This document shows positions 29,742-37,451 of a stretch of DNA of 64,000 bases, in pieces (position 1 is the stretch's first letter; each line of letters starts with the position of its first letter). The translations under genes and the position numbers were made by a program. Under the pieces are notes generated by a model. The model had not been told where the DNA came from and did no database searches. It worked only from the letters and a program-made list of their open reading frames with translations. Source of the DNA: Bradyrhizobium jicamae (GTDB lineage Bacteria > Pseudomonadota > Alphaproteobacteria > Rhizobiales > Xanthobacteraceae); the NCBI RefSeq assembly GCF_018130695.1, contig NZ_JAFCJX010000006.1, positions 1 through 64,000 on the forward strand, read 5' to 3'.

Positions 29742-31363
29742 TGTCGATCGCGGCCCCCCTCGATACGCCAAAAGCCAATCTCGGCGCCCTCACGATCGCC
29801 CTGCTGTTCGCAGGGCTGCTCGTGCTTCTGGACGGCCCGATCTGGCTGGTGAAGCTGGTGCCGACCCAGGACGGGCCGGTGCATTTGGCGCAGGCCGACC
29901 TGATCGCGCGGTTCGGCTGGGGCGGGGCGCTGCAGGAGCCGGCGGCATCCTTCTATCAGTGGAATTCACGCATCGAGCCGAACTCGGCGATCTATCTGCT
30001 GCTCGCCGGCCTGATCCGCCTCACCGGCGACGCGCTGGTCGCCCACAGCCTGTTCCTCAGCCTCTACGGGCTGCTCTGGCTGGTCGCCGCCCACATCATC
30101 AGCCGCGCCGAGGCCGAGCGTCCGTGGCTGCCGACCTTGATGCTGCTGCCGATCGCGTTCGGCGTCTTCATCCATTGGGGCTTCTACAATTTCGCGCTCG
30201 GCATTCCGCTGTTCCTGCTGTTTGCGAGCTTCTGGCGCGCGCTGAACGGCCGGCGCGATCCGCTCGCGTTCATTGCCACCGCGCTGTTCCTGGCAGCGCT
30301 TTACCTCACTCACATCACGTCGGTGGTCGCGACCTGCCTGCTGCTGGCCGCCGACGGCATTGCGCGTGCCGTCGAGACGCTGGAACGCTCCGGATCGAAG
30401 GCTGCGCTGCGGCGTCTCCTCATCGACGGCGCCTGGGCTGCGGCTGCCGCGCTGCCGATCCTGCTGCTGATCGCAAGCTTCCTGCTCGCCTACCAGAATA
30501 TCCCCGGCGAGGCCGCCAGCAATGAAGGCGGCGTGGCGCAGATCATCCGCCGCATGGCCGCCGCGACCTATCTCTTCACCTTCACCTGGTGGGAAGTGGC
30601 GGCGCTCGCGCCGCTGCTCGGCGCCGTCGCGTTTGCCGGTCTCATCGCGCTGCGCCGTTTCCGCTCGGGCGATCTGCTGTGGCCGGCCTTCTTCATCCTC
30701 GTGGTCGCGCTGTCGCTGCTCAACCTGAAGACCGGCTCGGCGCTGCTGTCGGAGCGGCTCGCGCCCTTTAGCGGGATCGCGATCGTGCTGGCGATCGCAA
30801 GCCGCCAGCCCGGCCAGGCGCTGGCGCGGCTGCTCTGCGTCGCGGCACTGTGCGGCCTGATCGGTCAGACCGTGGTTCGCGCCTTCGCCTATCTCAGCTG
30901 GGCGCCGACGCTGGAGAGCGAGCTCGCCGCCGGCCGCGACAATCCCGGCCGGACCTTCGTCAGCACCGATCTGATCGCCGATCGCAACAGCCAATTGTTC
31001 GCCTGGCGCATCCGCCCCACTTTGCATGCCTCACAGGTCGCCGCATTGGCGGGCCACGGCGCCGGCCTGTCGTCGCCGCTGCCGTCGACACGCTATTTCG
31101 GCTATTTCCCGCTGCAATATGCGGAGGCCCACGACTTCATGCGCGCCACGCCGGACTGGCAGGACGCGCCCGACGCTGCCTCCGTCGCGAAATTCCGCGC
31201 CACCAACCGTGGCGCCCCGCAGGTGCTGATCGTCTCGGCGTCCGACACCGACGGCGCGGCCATTGCCGGCAAATTGGGTTACGGCGATTGCCTGACAACC
31301 CGGACCGGCGCGCGTGAAATCAATGTGTGCAAGGTATCAACCCAGGTGAGCGCGCGTGACTGA
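29741..31363 (+). CDS. Polytopic membrane protein, GT-C glycosyltransferase-like
   Basis: 540 residues with 10 or more hydrophobic helices through residue ~390 and a soluble C-terminal domain of about 140 residues. After the first helix comes PTQDGPVHLAQADL, an acidic first periplasmic loop of the type that carries the catalytic Asp in GT-C enzymes using polyprenyl-phosphate sugars. I cannot name a family. The start overlaps the UbiA-type gene by one base and its end overlaps the HAD gene by 8 bases, so the three act together. It could transfer the sugar made by its neighbours. Confidence 0.78.
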   Translation: MSIAAPLDTPKANLGALTIALLFAGLLVLLDGPIWLVKLVPTQDGPVHLAQADLIARFGWGGALQEPAASFYQWNSRIEPNSAIYLLLAGLIRLTGDALVAHSLFLSLYGLLWLVAAHIISRAEAERPWLPTLMLLPIAFGVFIHWGFYNFALGIPLFLLFASFWRALNGRRDPLAFIATALFLAALYLTHITSVVATCLLLAADGIARAVETLERSGSKAALRRLLIDGAWAAAAALPILLLIASFLLAYQNIPGEAASNEGGVAQIIRRMAAATYLFTFTWWEVAALAPLLGAVAFAGLIALRRFRSGDLLWPAFFILVVALSLLNLKTGSALLSERLAPFSGIAIVLAIASRQPGQALARLLCVAALCGLIGQTVVRAFAYLSWAPTLESELAAGRDNPGRTFVSTDLIADRNSQLFAWRIRPTLHASQVAALAGHGAGLSSPLPSTRYFGYFPLQYAEAHDFMRATPDWQDAPDAASVAKFRATNRGAPQVLIVSASDTDGAAIAGKLGYGDCLTTRTGAREINVCKVSTQVSARD

Positions 31364-31988
31364 TCTCTTCACCGAAGCCGATGGAATCGACGACGATTAC
31401 GGCGTACCGCACCGCGGCCGCGCCGGCACCGTGTTCAGCCTGCCCAGCACGATCCCGCTGGTGCTCGACCTCGACGGTACGCTGATCAGGGGCGATCTGC
31501 TCTACAAGAGCTTCTTCTCGATCCTGCGCCGCAATCCGCTGATCGTGGTCGCCTGCGCGGCCTGGCTGTTGCGCGGCCGTGCCGCGCTGAAGCGGCAGCT
31601 CGCGCTGCGCAACCGGATCAACTGGGACAACATCGAGCTGCACCACGACGTCGTCGCGCTGGCCAACCATGAGAAGGCCGCCGGCCGCCGCGTCGTGCTG
31701 GCGACCGCGGCCGATGCCGTGCTCGCCGGACAACTCGCCGCAATGATCCCCTGCATCGACCATGTCTTCGCCTCCGACGGCGAGCACAATCTGAAGGGCG
31801 CGAACAAGGCCGCGCTGCTGCGCCGGACCTTTCCGCAAGGATTTATCTACGCCGGCGACAGCCGCGCCGATCTCGCGGTCTGGCGCGAGGCCGCCGGCAT
31901 CGTGACGGTCGCCGCCAGCGACACGGTCCGCAGCGCGGCGCGCGCGCTCGGCAAGCCTGCGATACATTTGCAGGGGCGCGTCGACTGA
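31356..31988 (+). CDS. HAD-family phosphatase
   Basis: A 210-residue HAD hydrolase starting at GTG 31356 inside the end of the preceding gene. Motif I is DLDGTLIRGD (Asp38 and Asp40), motif II the Thr in VLATAAD, and motif IV GDSRADLAVW. A long helical cap lies between I and II. In related systems an HAD domain sits next to or is fused with a UbiA-type phosphoribosyltransferase and removes the 5-phosphate from the lipid-linked pentose; here the two are separate genes with a membrane protein between them. Confidence 0.85.
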   Translation: MTDLFTEADGIDDDYGVPHRGRAGTVFSLPSTIPLVLDLDGTLIRGDLLYKSFFSILRRNPLIVVACAAWLLRGRAALKRQLALRNRINWDNIELHHDVVALANHEKAAGRRVVLATAADAVLAGQLAAMIPCIDHVFASDGEHNLKGANKAALLRRTFPQGFIYAGDSRADLAVWREAAGIVTVAASDTVRSAARALGKPAIHLQGRVD

Positions 31989-32100
31989 GAGTGTGTTAGT
32001 TTAAGAATTCCTAATTCGGTCATTTGATTGCGACGGTTCCCACGACCCCAGTTTTAAAATTTGTTCCCTAAGGTCAGCGTCAACAGGGACGCCAACCGAG

Positions 32101-32301
32101 ATGAATTTGCATCAGGACACGGTTACGACCGGCTTCAAGATCGTCTGCACGGACTGCGGCAGCCTGTCGATCAAGCCGACCGACCCGGCGCACGCCTCCG
32201 ACGACACGATCATTGAATGCCGTCACTGCAACGCGGTCCGCGGCACGCTGGCCGACCTGCAGGTGCTCGCCCGCCGCAGCCGCGACGTCTTCGAGTTCTA
32301 A
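32101..32301 (+). CDS. Small zinc-ribbon-like protein
   Basis: A 66-residue protein with two Cys pairs, CTDC near 17-20 and CRHC near 40-43, spaced like a zinc ribbon. The C-terminal helix is basic (LARRSRDVFEF). It may bind nucleic acid or a partner. It is followed 19 bases later by another small gene. A T/A-rich stretch with ttttaaaat lies about 40-50 bases before the start and could be a -10 region. Function unknown. Confidence 0.7.
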   Translation: MNLHQDTVTTGFKIVCTDCGSLSIKPTDPAHASDDTIIECRHCNAVRGTLADLQVLARRSRDVFEF

Positions 32302-32320
32302 CCCTTAGAAGCCCCCGCCG

Positions 32321-32512
32321 ATGATGTCAGACTCCAAAACCGGACTGGCCGAAAACATCCCGCTGGACACCGTCTGGTCCATCCTCGAAGCCGCCAACGA
32401 GCTCGGCGACACGCAAACCGTCGAGGCCTGCCGCCGCGTCATCGACGCCAATCTGTGCAACGGAACCCCTGATACTTCCGACCTCGGCACGATCGCGGCA
32501 TTCTTCGCCTGA
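32321..32512 (+). CDS. Small conserved-looking acidic protein
   Basis: A 63-residue acidic, helical product (NIPLDTVWSILEAANELGDTQ ...) with two Cys and no membrane helix or signal. Two ATG codons in tandem (32321 and 32324) leave the start ambiguous by one residue. It is the last gene with normal high-GC codon use before the accessory patch. Family unknown. Confidence 0.6.
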   Translation: MMSDSKTGLAENIPLDTVWSILEAANELGDTQTVEACRRVIDANLCNGTPDTSDLGTIAAFFA

Positions 32513-32590
32513 GCGATCGACGTCGGAGGTATGACGCTGACAGGTCGCTGTGTGGCTCGGAGCATTTGGGTTCCATAAATCCCTGTGTTG

Positions 32591-32598
32591 TATACGAT
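32591..32598 (+). promoter_or_regulatory. Possible -10 element before the sce7726-like gene
   Basis: The A/T-rich box tatacgat lies about 50 bases before the chosen start, in a locally AT-rich stretch. A ttgggt 19 bases upstream is a poor -35. Offered only because it stands out from the surrounding sequence. Confidence 0.3.
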
Positions 32599-32646
32599 AC
32601 GCGGGTGCGCTAAGCGCGCATGGGCTGGCAACTTTGGATTATCCAG

Positions 32647-33366
32647 ATGAGAGATCTCGATGTGCGCACCGCGTTGCGCCGAGAACTCGAGCGACAACAT
32701 CACGGCGACGACAGAACCATGATCGTCGAAGAGATGGGTGTTTGGTCTGGTACGGTTCGCGTAGATGTTGCGGTTATCAACGGAGAGCTTTGTGGTTACG
32801 AGATAAAAAGCGCTCGTGACAATCTCCTCCGGCTGCCCTCCCAGGAGAACCTTTACAGCCAAGTGTTCGATCGCGTCACGCTAGTAGTCGCGGAGCAACA
32901 TGCTGCAAAGTCGCGGGGGCTCGTCCCAGACTGGTGGGGGTCGATAGTCGCCGTTCCCGAATCAGATGGGACCGTGGCACTCAAGCTGGGTCGACCTGCT
33001 GCTTTGAATCCTTCGGTCAACGCGTTGCAGTTGACGCGCCTGCTTTGGCGGTCAGAAGCGCTCACGATCTTACATCAGCATGGACTTTCGAAAGGCTACC
33101 GCAGTGCGCCAGCTGAGAAAGTTTTTCGTTATTTGGCTGGGGAATTGCCTCTTGAACTCCTAAGAGATGAAGTGAGAGAGACGCTAAAATCCCGTCCGCA
33201 CTGGTCACGGAAGCGTGGAGGCGATGAAAGCAAAGTGACGATTGGCGCTAATCTCGACCCATTGCGCCCTTCCGCCGGCGCTGGCGGTGGGATCGGTTGC
33301 AATGGTGGTGATGCGCTGATCGCCCCAGCAATTTGGCAACCTGTCGAAATCCGGACGTGCGAATAG
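32647..33366 (+). CDS. sce7726-like PD-(D/E)XK nuclease-type protein
   Basis: A 239-residue product starting MRDLDVRTALRREL. Residues 40-54 fit a PD-(D/E)XK nuclease core: Asp40 in VRVDVAV and Glu52-x-Lys54 in GYEIKS; Glu29 may be a further ligand. This pattern and the start recall the sce7726 family. ATG 32620 is an alternative start. The gene lies in a low-GC patch (60-base lines counted by hand at 47% and 58% GC) beside tRNA-Asp. Its last ~54 codons run antisense over the end of the Beta-family gene; that tail is low in conserved-looking sequence and may be an extension past an ancestral stop. Confidence 0.72.
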   Translation: MRDLDVRTALRRELERQHHGDDRTMIVEEMGVWSGTVRVDVAVINGELCGYEIKSARDNLLRLPSQENLYSQVFDRVTLVVAEQHAAKSRGLVPDWWGSIVAVPESDGTVALKLGRPAALNPSVNALQLTRLLWRSEALTILHQHGLSKGYRSAPAEKVFRYLAGELPLELLRDEVRETLKSRPHWSRKRGGDESKVTIGANLDPLRPSAGAGGGIGCNGGDALIAPAIWQPVEIRTCE

Positions 33367-34200
33367 TGTCTGAGCGTGCTGGCGGTACTGATCCCCCATC
33401 GCAACGCCTGTAGGGCCCGTAATTCGTCTTCCCTTGATCATTACCCAAGCGCCATCGATCGTGTAGCGAACACTCACGGTAGCACCCGCCATAGCCACTC
33501 CGGGTGGCTCGGCGAGATCGCGGTGTGAAATGCCAAAGTCCCCGAAATCAATAGGGTTGGCAGTCTGTTGAATCTGCGTCCAGGTGAGCCAATCGTTGCG
33601 AGGAATCAGCGATGTTCCGAGAGCGAGCTGGCCAAAGTCCTTGGGAGCGGCTGACGTCGCCAGCGTTACTGACCGCCAGTTTGATCCTTGCAAGTTGTTT
33701 GCGAGAATATGGCCAATGTAACCTCCGAATGAGGTTGGATCGAATTCTGCCACGTGTCCTGCATCGACTAGGAGATCAATCTGCGCTTGTTGCAGCCCCA
33801 TCTGCTGGGCCCAGCCAGCTGCGGACGAAAGATGGCCGTGGGTGCACTTGAGCATGAGGCCGGGTGCGAATTGGCCCCTGTGAGCGAAAGCCGCCAAGTT
33901 ATAGTTGGCTAGAGCCCCGATCTCGATCACCGGAAGCGCAGCAATGCCCGCGCCACCTAGTCCAGCAAACATGGTGTCGAAATCTGACGGGCCGCCAGTG
34001 ACGTTGTAGTTGAAGGAACCGTCGAGAAAACAACGGCGCCCCTGCCACGCCGCCCCCATCCGTGCAATGAAATTTGCCGGAGGTTTTTCCCCCACACTAA
34101 AGATTGGTTCAATGCGGTCCTTGTCTTCGGTCGATAGCTGCAGGAGAGCTACGGCTTCGCCTGTCTTCGTCTTGAGTAACGGTCTGTACGTAAAGGGCAT
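33205..34200 (-). CDS. Beta family protein (phage T4 Beta-like/sce7725-like)
   Basis: A 331-residue protein beginning MPFTYRPLLKTKTGEAVAL, then IEPIFSVGEKPP, a pattern I associate with the Beta protein family (Pfam Beta_protein) of phages and mobile regions; its biochemical role is unknown. The C-terminal part has VSVRYTIDGAWVMIKGRR and a Tyr-Arg-His helix. GAGG 6 bases before ATG 34200 supports the start. It converges on the nuclease-type gene and overlaps it by 162 bases. In other genomes I recall sce7725- and sce7726-type genes as neighbours, so the two probably act together. Confidence 0.72.
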   Translation of the reverse strand: MPFTYRPLLKTKTGEAVALLQLSTEDKDRIEPIFSVGEKPPANFIARMGAAWQGRRCFLDGSFNYNVTGGPSDFDTMFAGLGGAGIAALPVIEIGALANYNLAAFAHRGQFAPGLMLKCTHGHLSSAAGWAQQMGLQQAQIDLLVDAGHVAEFDPTSFGGYIGHILANNLQGSNWRSVTLATSAAPKDFGQLALGTSLIPRNDWLTWTQIQQTANPIDFGDFGISHRDLAEPPGVAMAGATVSVRYTIDGAWVMIKGRRITGPTGVAMGDQYRQHAQTLFARPDFDRLPNCWGDQRITTIATDPTASAGGRAQWVEISANRHFAFIASTLP

Positions 34201-34222
34201 TCTGAACCTCGAATCGGAAGTC

Positions 34223-34423
34223 CTAAAGATCCGAGGTTGTCCCACCCAGCGTGACTTCCGCAATGCGTGTTACGCGTATTCCGCGAAATTCACAGAAAAC
34301 TGCCAGTTTACCGAGCGCCACGCCCGCGGGTATTCCTGCGCAGTTGCCAATACCAAGCGCGTTTCCACCCGCTATTATAGAAATGGCACATCCCGATTCG
34401 CCTTTGGGGTGAGCCTCTATCAC
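34223..34423 (-). CDS. Possible small protein upstream of the Beta-family gene
   Basis: A GTG-started 66-codon frame on the same strand as the Beta-family gene, ending 22 bases before it. The product has a Gly/Ala/Ile-rich middle (IIAGGNALGIGNCAGIPAG) and three Cys. The ribosome site is weak and the codon use is AT-rich as in the rest of the patch. It could be a real leader gene of the pair or chance. Confidence 0.3.
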   Translation of the reverse strand: MIEAHPKGESGCAISIIAGGNALGIGNCAGIPAGVALGKLAVFCEFRGIRVTRIAEVTLGGTTSDL

Positions 34424-34453
34424 CGAATGATGACCCAGTTGGAGAACTGTTCG

Positions 34454-34561
34454 ATGAGCGCCGACGATGACAAACGGCAGCCGACGCCCTCTCCACCGCC
34501 TCCACCGCCACCGGATACTGACCGCAGAAAGAGCGAGACCCCGATACCGCGCGAAAGGTAA
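34454..34561 (+). CDS. Possible short proline-rich peptide
   Basis: A 35-codon frame, MSADDDKRQP then a run of prolines (PSPPPPPPPD) and a charged tail ending PIPRER. GGAGA lies 8 bases upstream. The stop is 2 bases from the convergent membrane-protein gene. Too short to be sure; an upstream ATG at 34427 would add nine residues. Confidence 0.3.
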   Translation: MSADDDKRQPTPSPPPPPPPDTDRRKSETPIPRER

Positions 34562-34563
34562 GT

Positions 34564-35067
34564 CTAGATCGAGCGCATTGCGATCGCCGCACCGAAGGCA
34601 CCTAGAAGCGGCGCAGCGATACCTGCAATCTTCGCGACGAGCATTAGCCTAGACATTCGTAGGTTCAGCTCAACATTTTGCTTGGCCTTAGGAGCAAGCG
34701 CTTCGAGGTAAGAACGGTACACGTCTTGAGCCTGCACGCCATCGTGGGTTGCCCACAGCCAGAAGTCGGGATCACGGCCTGGGAGATTGACAGCGGCTGG
34801 CCAGATCGTTGCAACGCAAAGAACCGCTCCGAAGACTAGTGGTGCAGCAAATCCGATTAGCCCAAAGCCTAGCGCCCTTGGATAGCCCGATTGTGCAGAT
34901 AGGAGGATCACGCCCGCCCCACTCAGGGCAGCGCCAGCCAACGTCACGTAAAGCTGCAACAAGCTTAAGGCCTGCTGATCGATCCGACCGATCAAGTCAA
35001 CCGTGGCCTTGTGCCGTTCGCGCGCATCATTAACCGCAAAACGCAGATCCTCAACGGAGAGAGGCAT
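34564..35067 (-). CDS. Three-helix membrane protein of the accessory patch
   Basis: A 167-residue protein: a charged N-terminal helix (VEDLRFAVNDARERHKATVDL), membrane helices at about 33-58, 65-90 and 141-164, and a soluble middle (91-140). The architecture resembles membrane effectors of bacterial abortive-infection systems (SLATT or Pycsar-type), in which a cytoplasmic helix precedes two or more helices; I see no diagnostic motif, so this is only a resemblance. It lies between the Beta-family gene and tRNA-Asp. Start ATG 35067. Confidence 0.65.
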   Translation of the reverse strand: MPLSVEDLRFAVNDARERHKATVDLIGRIDQQALSLLQLYVTLAGAALSGAGVILLSAQSGYPRALGFGLIGFAAPLVFGAVLCVATIWPAAVNLPGRDPDFWLWATHDGVQAQDVYRSYLEALAPKAKQNVELNLRMSRLMLVAKIAGIAAPLLGAFGAAIAMRSI

Positions 35068-35233
35068 CGCTAATCCTCAAGGATGGCAATGGCGAACCCG
35101 CATTTGCCGACTCTGCGCCGGCGTCTACCAAGTCTGCAACCTAGCGATGATCGTTGAGCATTGCGACGGCTCGCACCTGAAGCCGGCGTCTGGGCTGGAG
35201 GGAACGAGGAATGCGCTAAGCCATTGAAATGAA

Positions 35234-35310
35234 TGGCGCGAGAGACGGGACTCGAACCCGCGGCCTCCGCCGTGACAGGGCGGCGCTCTAACCAACTGAG
35301 CTACTCCCGC
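35234..35310 (-). tRNA. tRNA-Asp (GTC)
   Basis: Cloverleaf on the minus strand: acceptor GCGGGAG pairs with CTCTCGC, D arm GCTC/GAGC, anticodon stem CCGCC/GGCGG with loop CTGTCAC (anticodon GTC), T arm GCGGG/CCCGT with TTCGAGT. The CCA end is encoded. The 3' end faces the low-GC accessory patch, as for elements integrated at a tRNA gene. Confidence 0.95.
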
Positions 35311-35642
35311 GGATGCCGATCAGGACTGATCCGCGCAGGACCGAGGGCATAAAGGCCCGCATCCCGTTAGTCAAGGACGTTGCAAATCGTCCCGTGGGAT
35401 GGCCGTTTTCGCGCCGCCGATGCGAATTATGCCCTGCTTTTCAGGGCAAACTGCGTAGTCAGCAAAGACCCGAATCGAATAAGGCCTGATACGTCTGGGT
35501 TTCCTGAGGCATGCCGGGCGCGGAGCCTTGAAAAACCGGCGGTTTCGGGGACTCCCATGAACGCGATTTCCTGACGCGACGTGGCGGCGCGCGTTCCACC
35601 CGAAGACGAAAATTCAGCCATCAGCAACGAGGAGGGCCAGAC
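35311..35642. other. Spacer upstream of the HU gene
   Basis: No gene is seen in these 332 bases. A 6-bp hairpin gccctg/cagggc lies at 35431-35447 without a T-tract. The region should hold the promoters for tRNA-Asp (near 35311-35360, reading left) and for the HU gene, but I cannot define either. Confidence 0.5.
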
Positions 35643-35942
35643 ATGGCGAAGAAGGCAGCGACCCCGGCGACCATCACGCTGAAGCACCTGGCGGCGGGAA
35701 TCGCCGAGGACCAGGAACTGTCCAAGAAGCAGGCCGAGACCATCCTGACCGACATGGTCGGCCGCATCACCAAGCACCTCAAGAAGGGCGACCGCATCCG
35801 CATCGTCGGCCTCGGCATCCTGCAGGTCCGCAAGCGCGCCGCCCGCATGGGCCGCAACCCCGCCACCGGCGAGGCGATCCAGATCAAGGCGAGCAAGAAG
35901 GTCGCATTCCGCGCCGCCAAGGAGCTGAAGGAAGCCGTCTAA
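35643..35942 (+). CDS. HU-family DNA-binding protein
   Basis: A 99-residue histone-like protein that bends and compacts DNA. The conserved arm region reads GRNPATGEAIQIKASKKVAFRAAKELKEAV, and the N-terminal helices contain the usual dimer interface (KKQAETILTDMVGRITKHL). It is slightly longer at the N-terminus (MAKKAATPATITLKHLA) than the basic HU. GGAGG lies before ATG 35643, and a terminator follows, so it is monocistronic. Confidence 0.92.
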   Translation: MAKKAATPATITLKHLAAGIAEDQELSKKQAETILTDMVGRITKHLKKGDRIRIVGLGILQVRKRAARMGRNPATGEAIQIKASKKVAFRAAKELKEAV

Positions 35943-35964
35943 GCCTTCGCCCCGGTCAAAAATC

Positions 35965-36013
35965 AAAGCGCCACTTCGGACCGCGCCTTGCGGACCCGGA
36001 GTGGCGCTTTTCT
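35965..36013 (+). terminator. Rho-independent terminator after the HU gene
   Basis: Perfect 11-base arms aaagcgccact (35965-35975) and agtggcgcttt (36000-36010) followed by a T-rich end (ttttct), 22 bases after the HU stop. Confidence 0.85.
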
Positions 36014-36052
36014 GTTATAGCTCCAGCCCCACCCTCATCTGACGTGGACCAC

Positions 36053-37309
36053 ATGCTGGCACCGGCCCTCGACTTCAAGCACACCGTCACCGAGCGTTTC
36101 CTGCGCTATGTCGTGATCGACACCCAGTCCGATCCGGATTCCCCGACCTGCCCCTCCACCGAGAAGCAGAAGAACCTCGGCCGCGTGCTGGTCGCCGAGC
36201 TGCAGGCGATGGGGGTCAAGGACGCCCATCTCGACGAGCACGGCTATGTCTACGGGACGATCCCGGCCAACACCGACAAGACCGTGCCGGTGATCTGCTT
36301 CTGCTCGCACATGGACACCTCGCCCGATTGCACCGGCAAGGACGTCAAGCCGCAGATCGTGAAGGCGTATACCGGCGGCGACATCGTGCTGCCGGGCGAT
36401 CCCACGCAAATCATCCGCGCCGCCGAGCACGAGGCGCTGGCTGAGCAGATCGGCAACGACATCATCACGACCGACGGCACCACCCTGCTCGGCGCCGACA
36501 ACAAGGCCGGTATCGCCGAGATCATGGATGCCGCGCACTTCCTGATCCACAATCCGCAGGTGAAGCACGGCACCATCAAGATCCTGTTCACGCCGGACGA
36601 GGAGATCGGCCGCGGCGTCGACAAGGTCGATCTGAAGAAGCTCGGCGCCGATTTCGCCTACACCATGGACGGCGAGACCGCTGGCCATATCGAGGACGAG
36701 ACGTTCTCCGCCGACGGCGCCAGCATCACCATCGAGGGCGTCTCGACCCATCCGGGCTTCGCCAAGGGCAAGATGGAGCACGCGGTCAAGATCGCCTCCG
36801 CCATCGTCGACCGGCTGCCGAAGACCACCTGCTCGCCCGAGACCACCGAGGGCAAGGAAGGCTTCCTGCATCCGGTCGCAATCTCCGGTGCGCTGGAGAA
36901 GGCGCGGATCGACTTCATCGTACGCGATTTCACCGATGAGGGCCTGAAGCAAAAGGAGGCGCTGCTCGCGGACATCGTCAAGGCGGTGATGACATCCTAC
37001 CCGCGCTCGAGCTGGCGCATGGAGGTCAAGCAGCAGTATCGCAACATGAAGCAGGTGATCGACCGCCACCCCGAGATCGTCGAATACGCGATCGAGGCGA
37101 TCAAGCGCGCCGGCCTTGTGCCGGTGAAAACCTCGATCCGCGGCGGCACCGACGGCTCGCGCCTCTCCTTCATGGGCCTGCCCTGCCCCAACATCTTCGC
37201 CGGCGAGCACGCCTTCCACTCCAGGCTCGAATGGGTCAGCGTGCAGGACATGGAAAAGGCGGTGCAGACCATCGTGCATCTGGCGATGATCTGGGAGGAG
37301 AAGGCCTAG
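36053..37309 (+). CDS. pepT: Peptidase T (tripeptide aminopeptidase)
   Basis: Cleaves the N-terminal residue from tripeptides using two zinc ions (M20 family). The 418-residue product contains the metal-site segments SHMDTSPD, TLLGADNKAGIAEI, TPDEEIGRGVDK (Glu catalytic base pair) and MDGETAG, plus late GEHAFHSRLEWVS. I use ATG 36053; a GTG at 36044 in frame would add three residues. Neither has a strong ribosome site. Length is normal for PepT. Confidence 0.92.
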   Translation: MLAPALDFKHTVTERFLRYVVIDTQSDPDSPTCPSTEKQKNLGRVLVAELQAMGVKDAHLDEHGYVYGTIPANTDKTVPVICFCSHMDTSPDCTGKDVKPQIVKAYTGGDIVLPGDPTQIIRAAEHEALAEQIGNDIITTDGTTLLGADNKAGIAEIMDAAHFLIHNPQVKHGTIKILFTPDEEIGRGVDKVDLKKLGADFAYTMDGETAGHIEDETFSADGASITIEGVSTHPGFAKGKMEHAVKIASAIVDRLPKTTCSPETTEGKEGFLHPVAISGALEKARIDFIVRDFTDEGLKQKEALLADIVKAVMTSYPRSSWRMEVKQQYRNMKQVIDRHPEIVEYAIEAIKRAGLVPVKTSIRGGTDGSRLSFMGLPCPNIFAGEHAFHSRLEWVSVQDMEKAVQTIVHLAMIWEEKA

Positions 37310-37327
37310 CTGGGCACCGCTCCCTCC

Positions 37328-37449
37328 CCGTCATTGCGAGGAGCGATCGCGACGACTTGTCCGCCGAAGCCTTGGCGAAGGCGGAAGCAATCCATGCCCC
37401 CGCACACGCGGACAGATGGATTGCTTCGCTTCGCTCGCAATGACGGGAC
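37328..37449. repeat. Nested palindromic intergenic repeat
   Basis: Outer arms ccgtcattgcgag (37329-37341) and ctcgcaatgacgg (37434-37446), inner arms gaagcaatccat (37384-37395) and atggattgcttc (37416-37427), and a further hairpin tccgcc/ggcgga at about 37360-37385. It fills the gap between pepT and the convergent methyltransferase gene. This is a common type of dispersed element in Bradyrhizobium, from memory. Confidence 0.8.
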
Positions 37450-37451
37450 GG

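Noticed and set aside
32513..32650. Second attachment site (copy of the tRNA-Asp 3' end)
   Set aside because: No stretch like tggcgcgagagacggg was found on either strand near the left edge of the patch.
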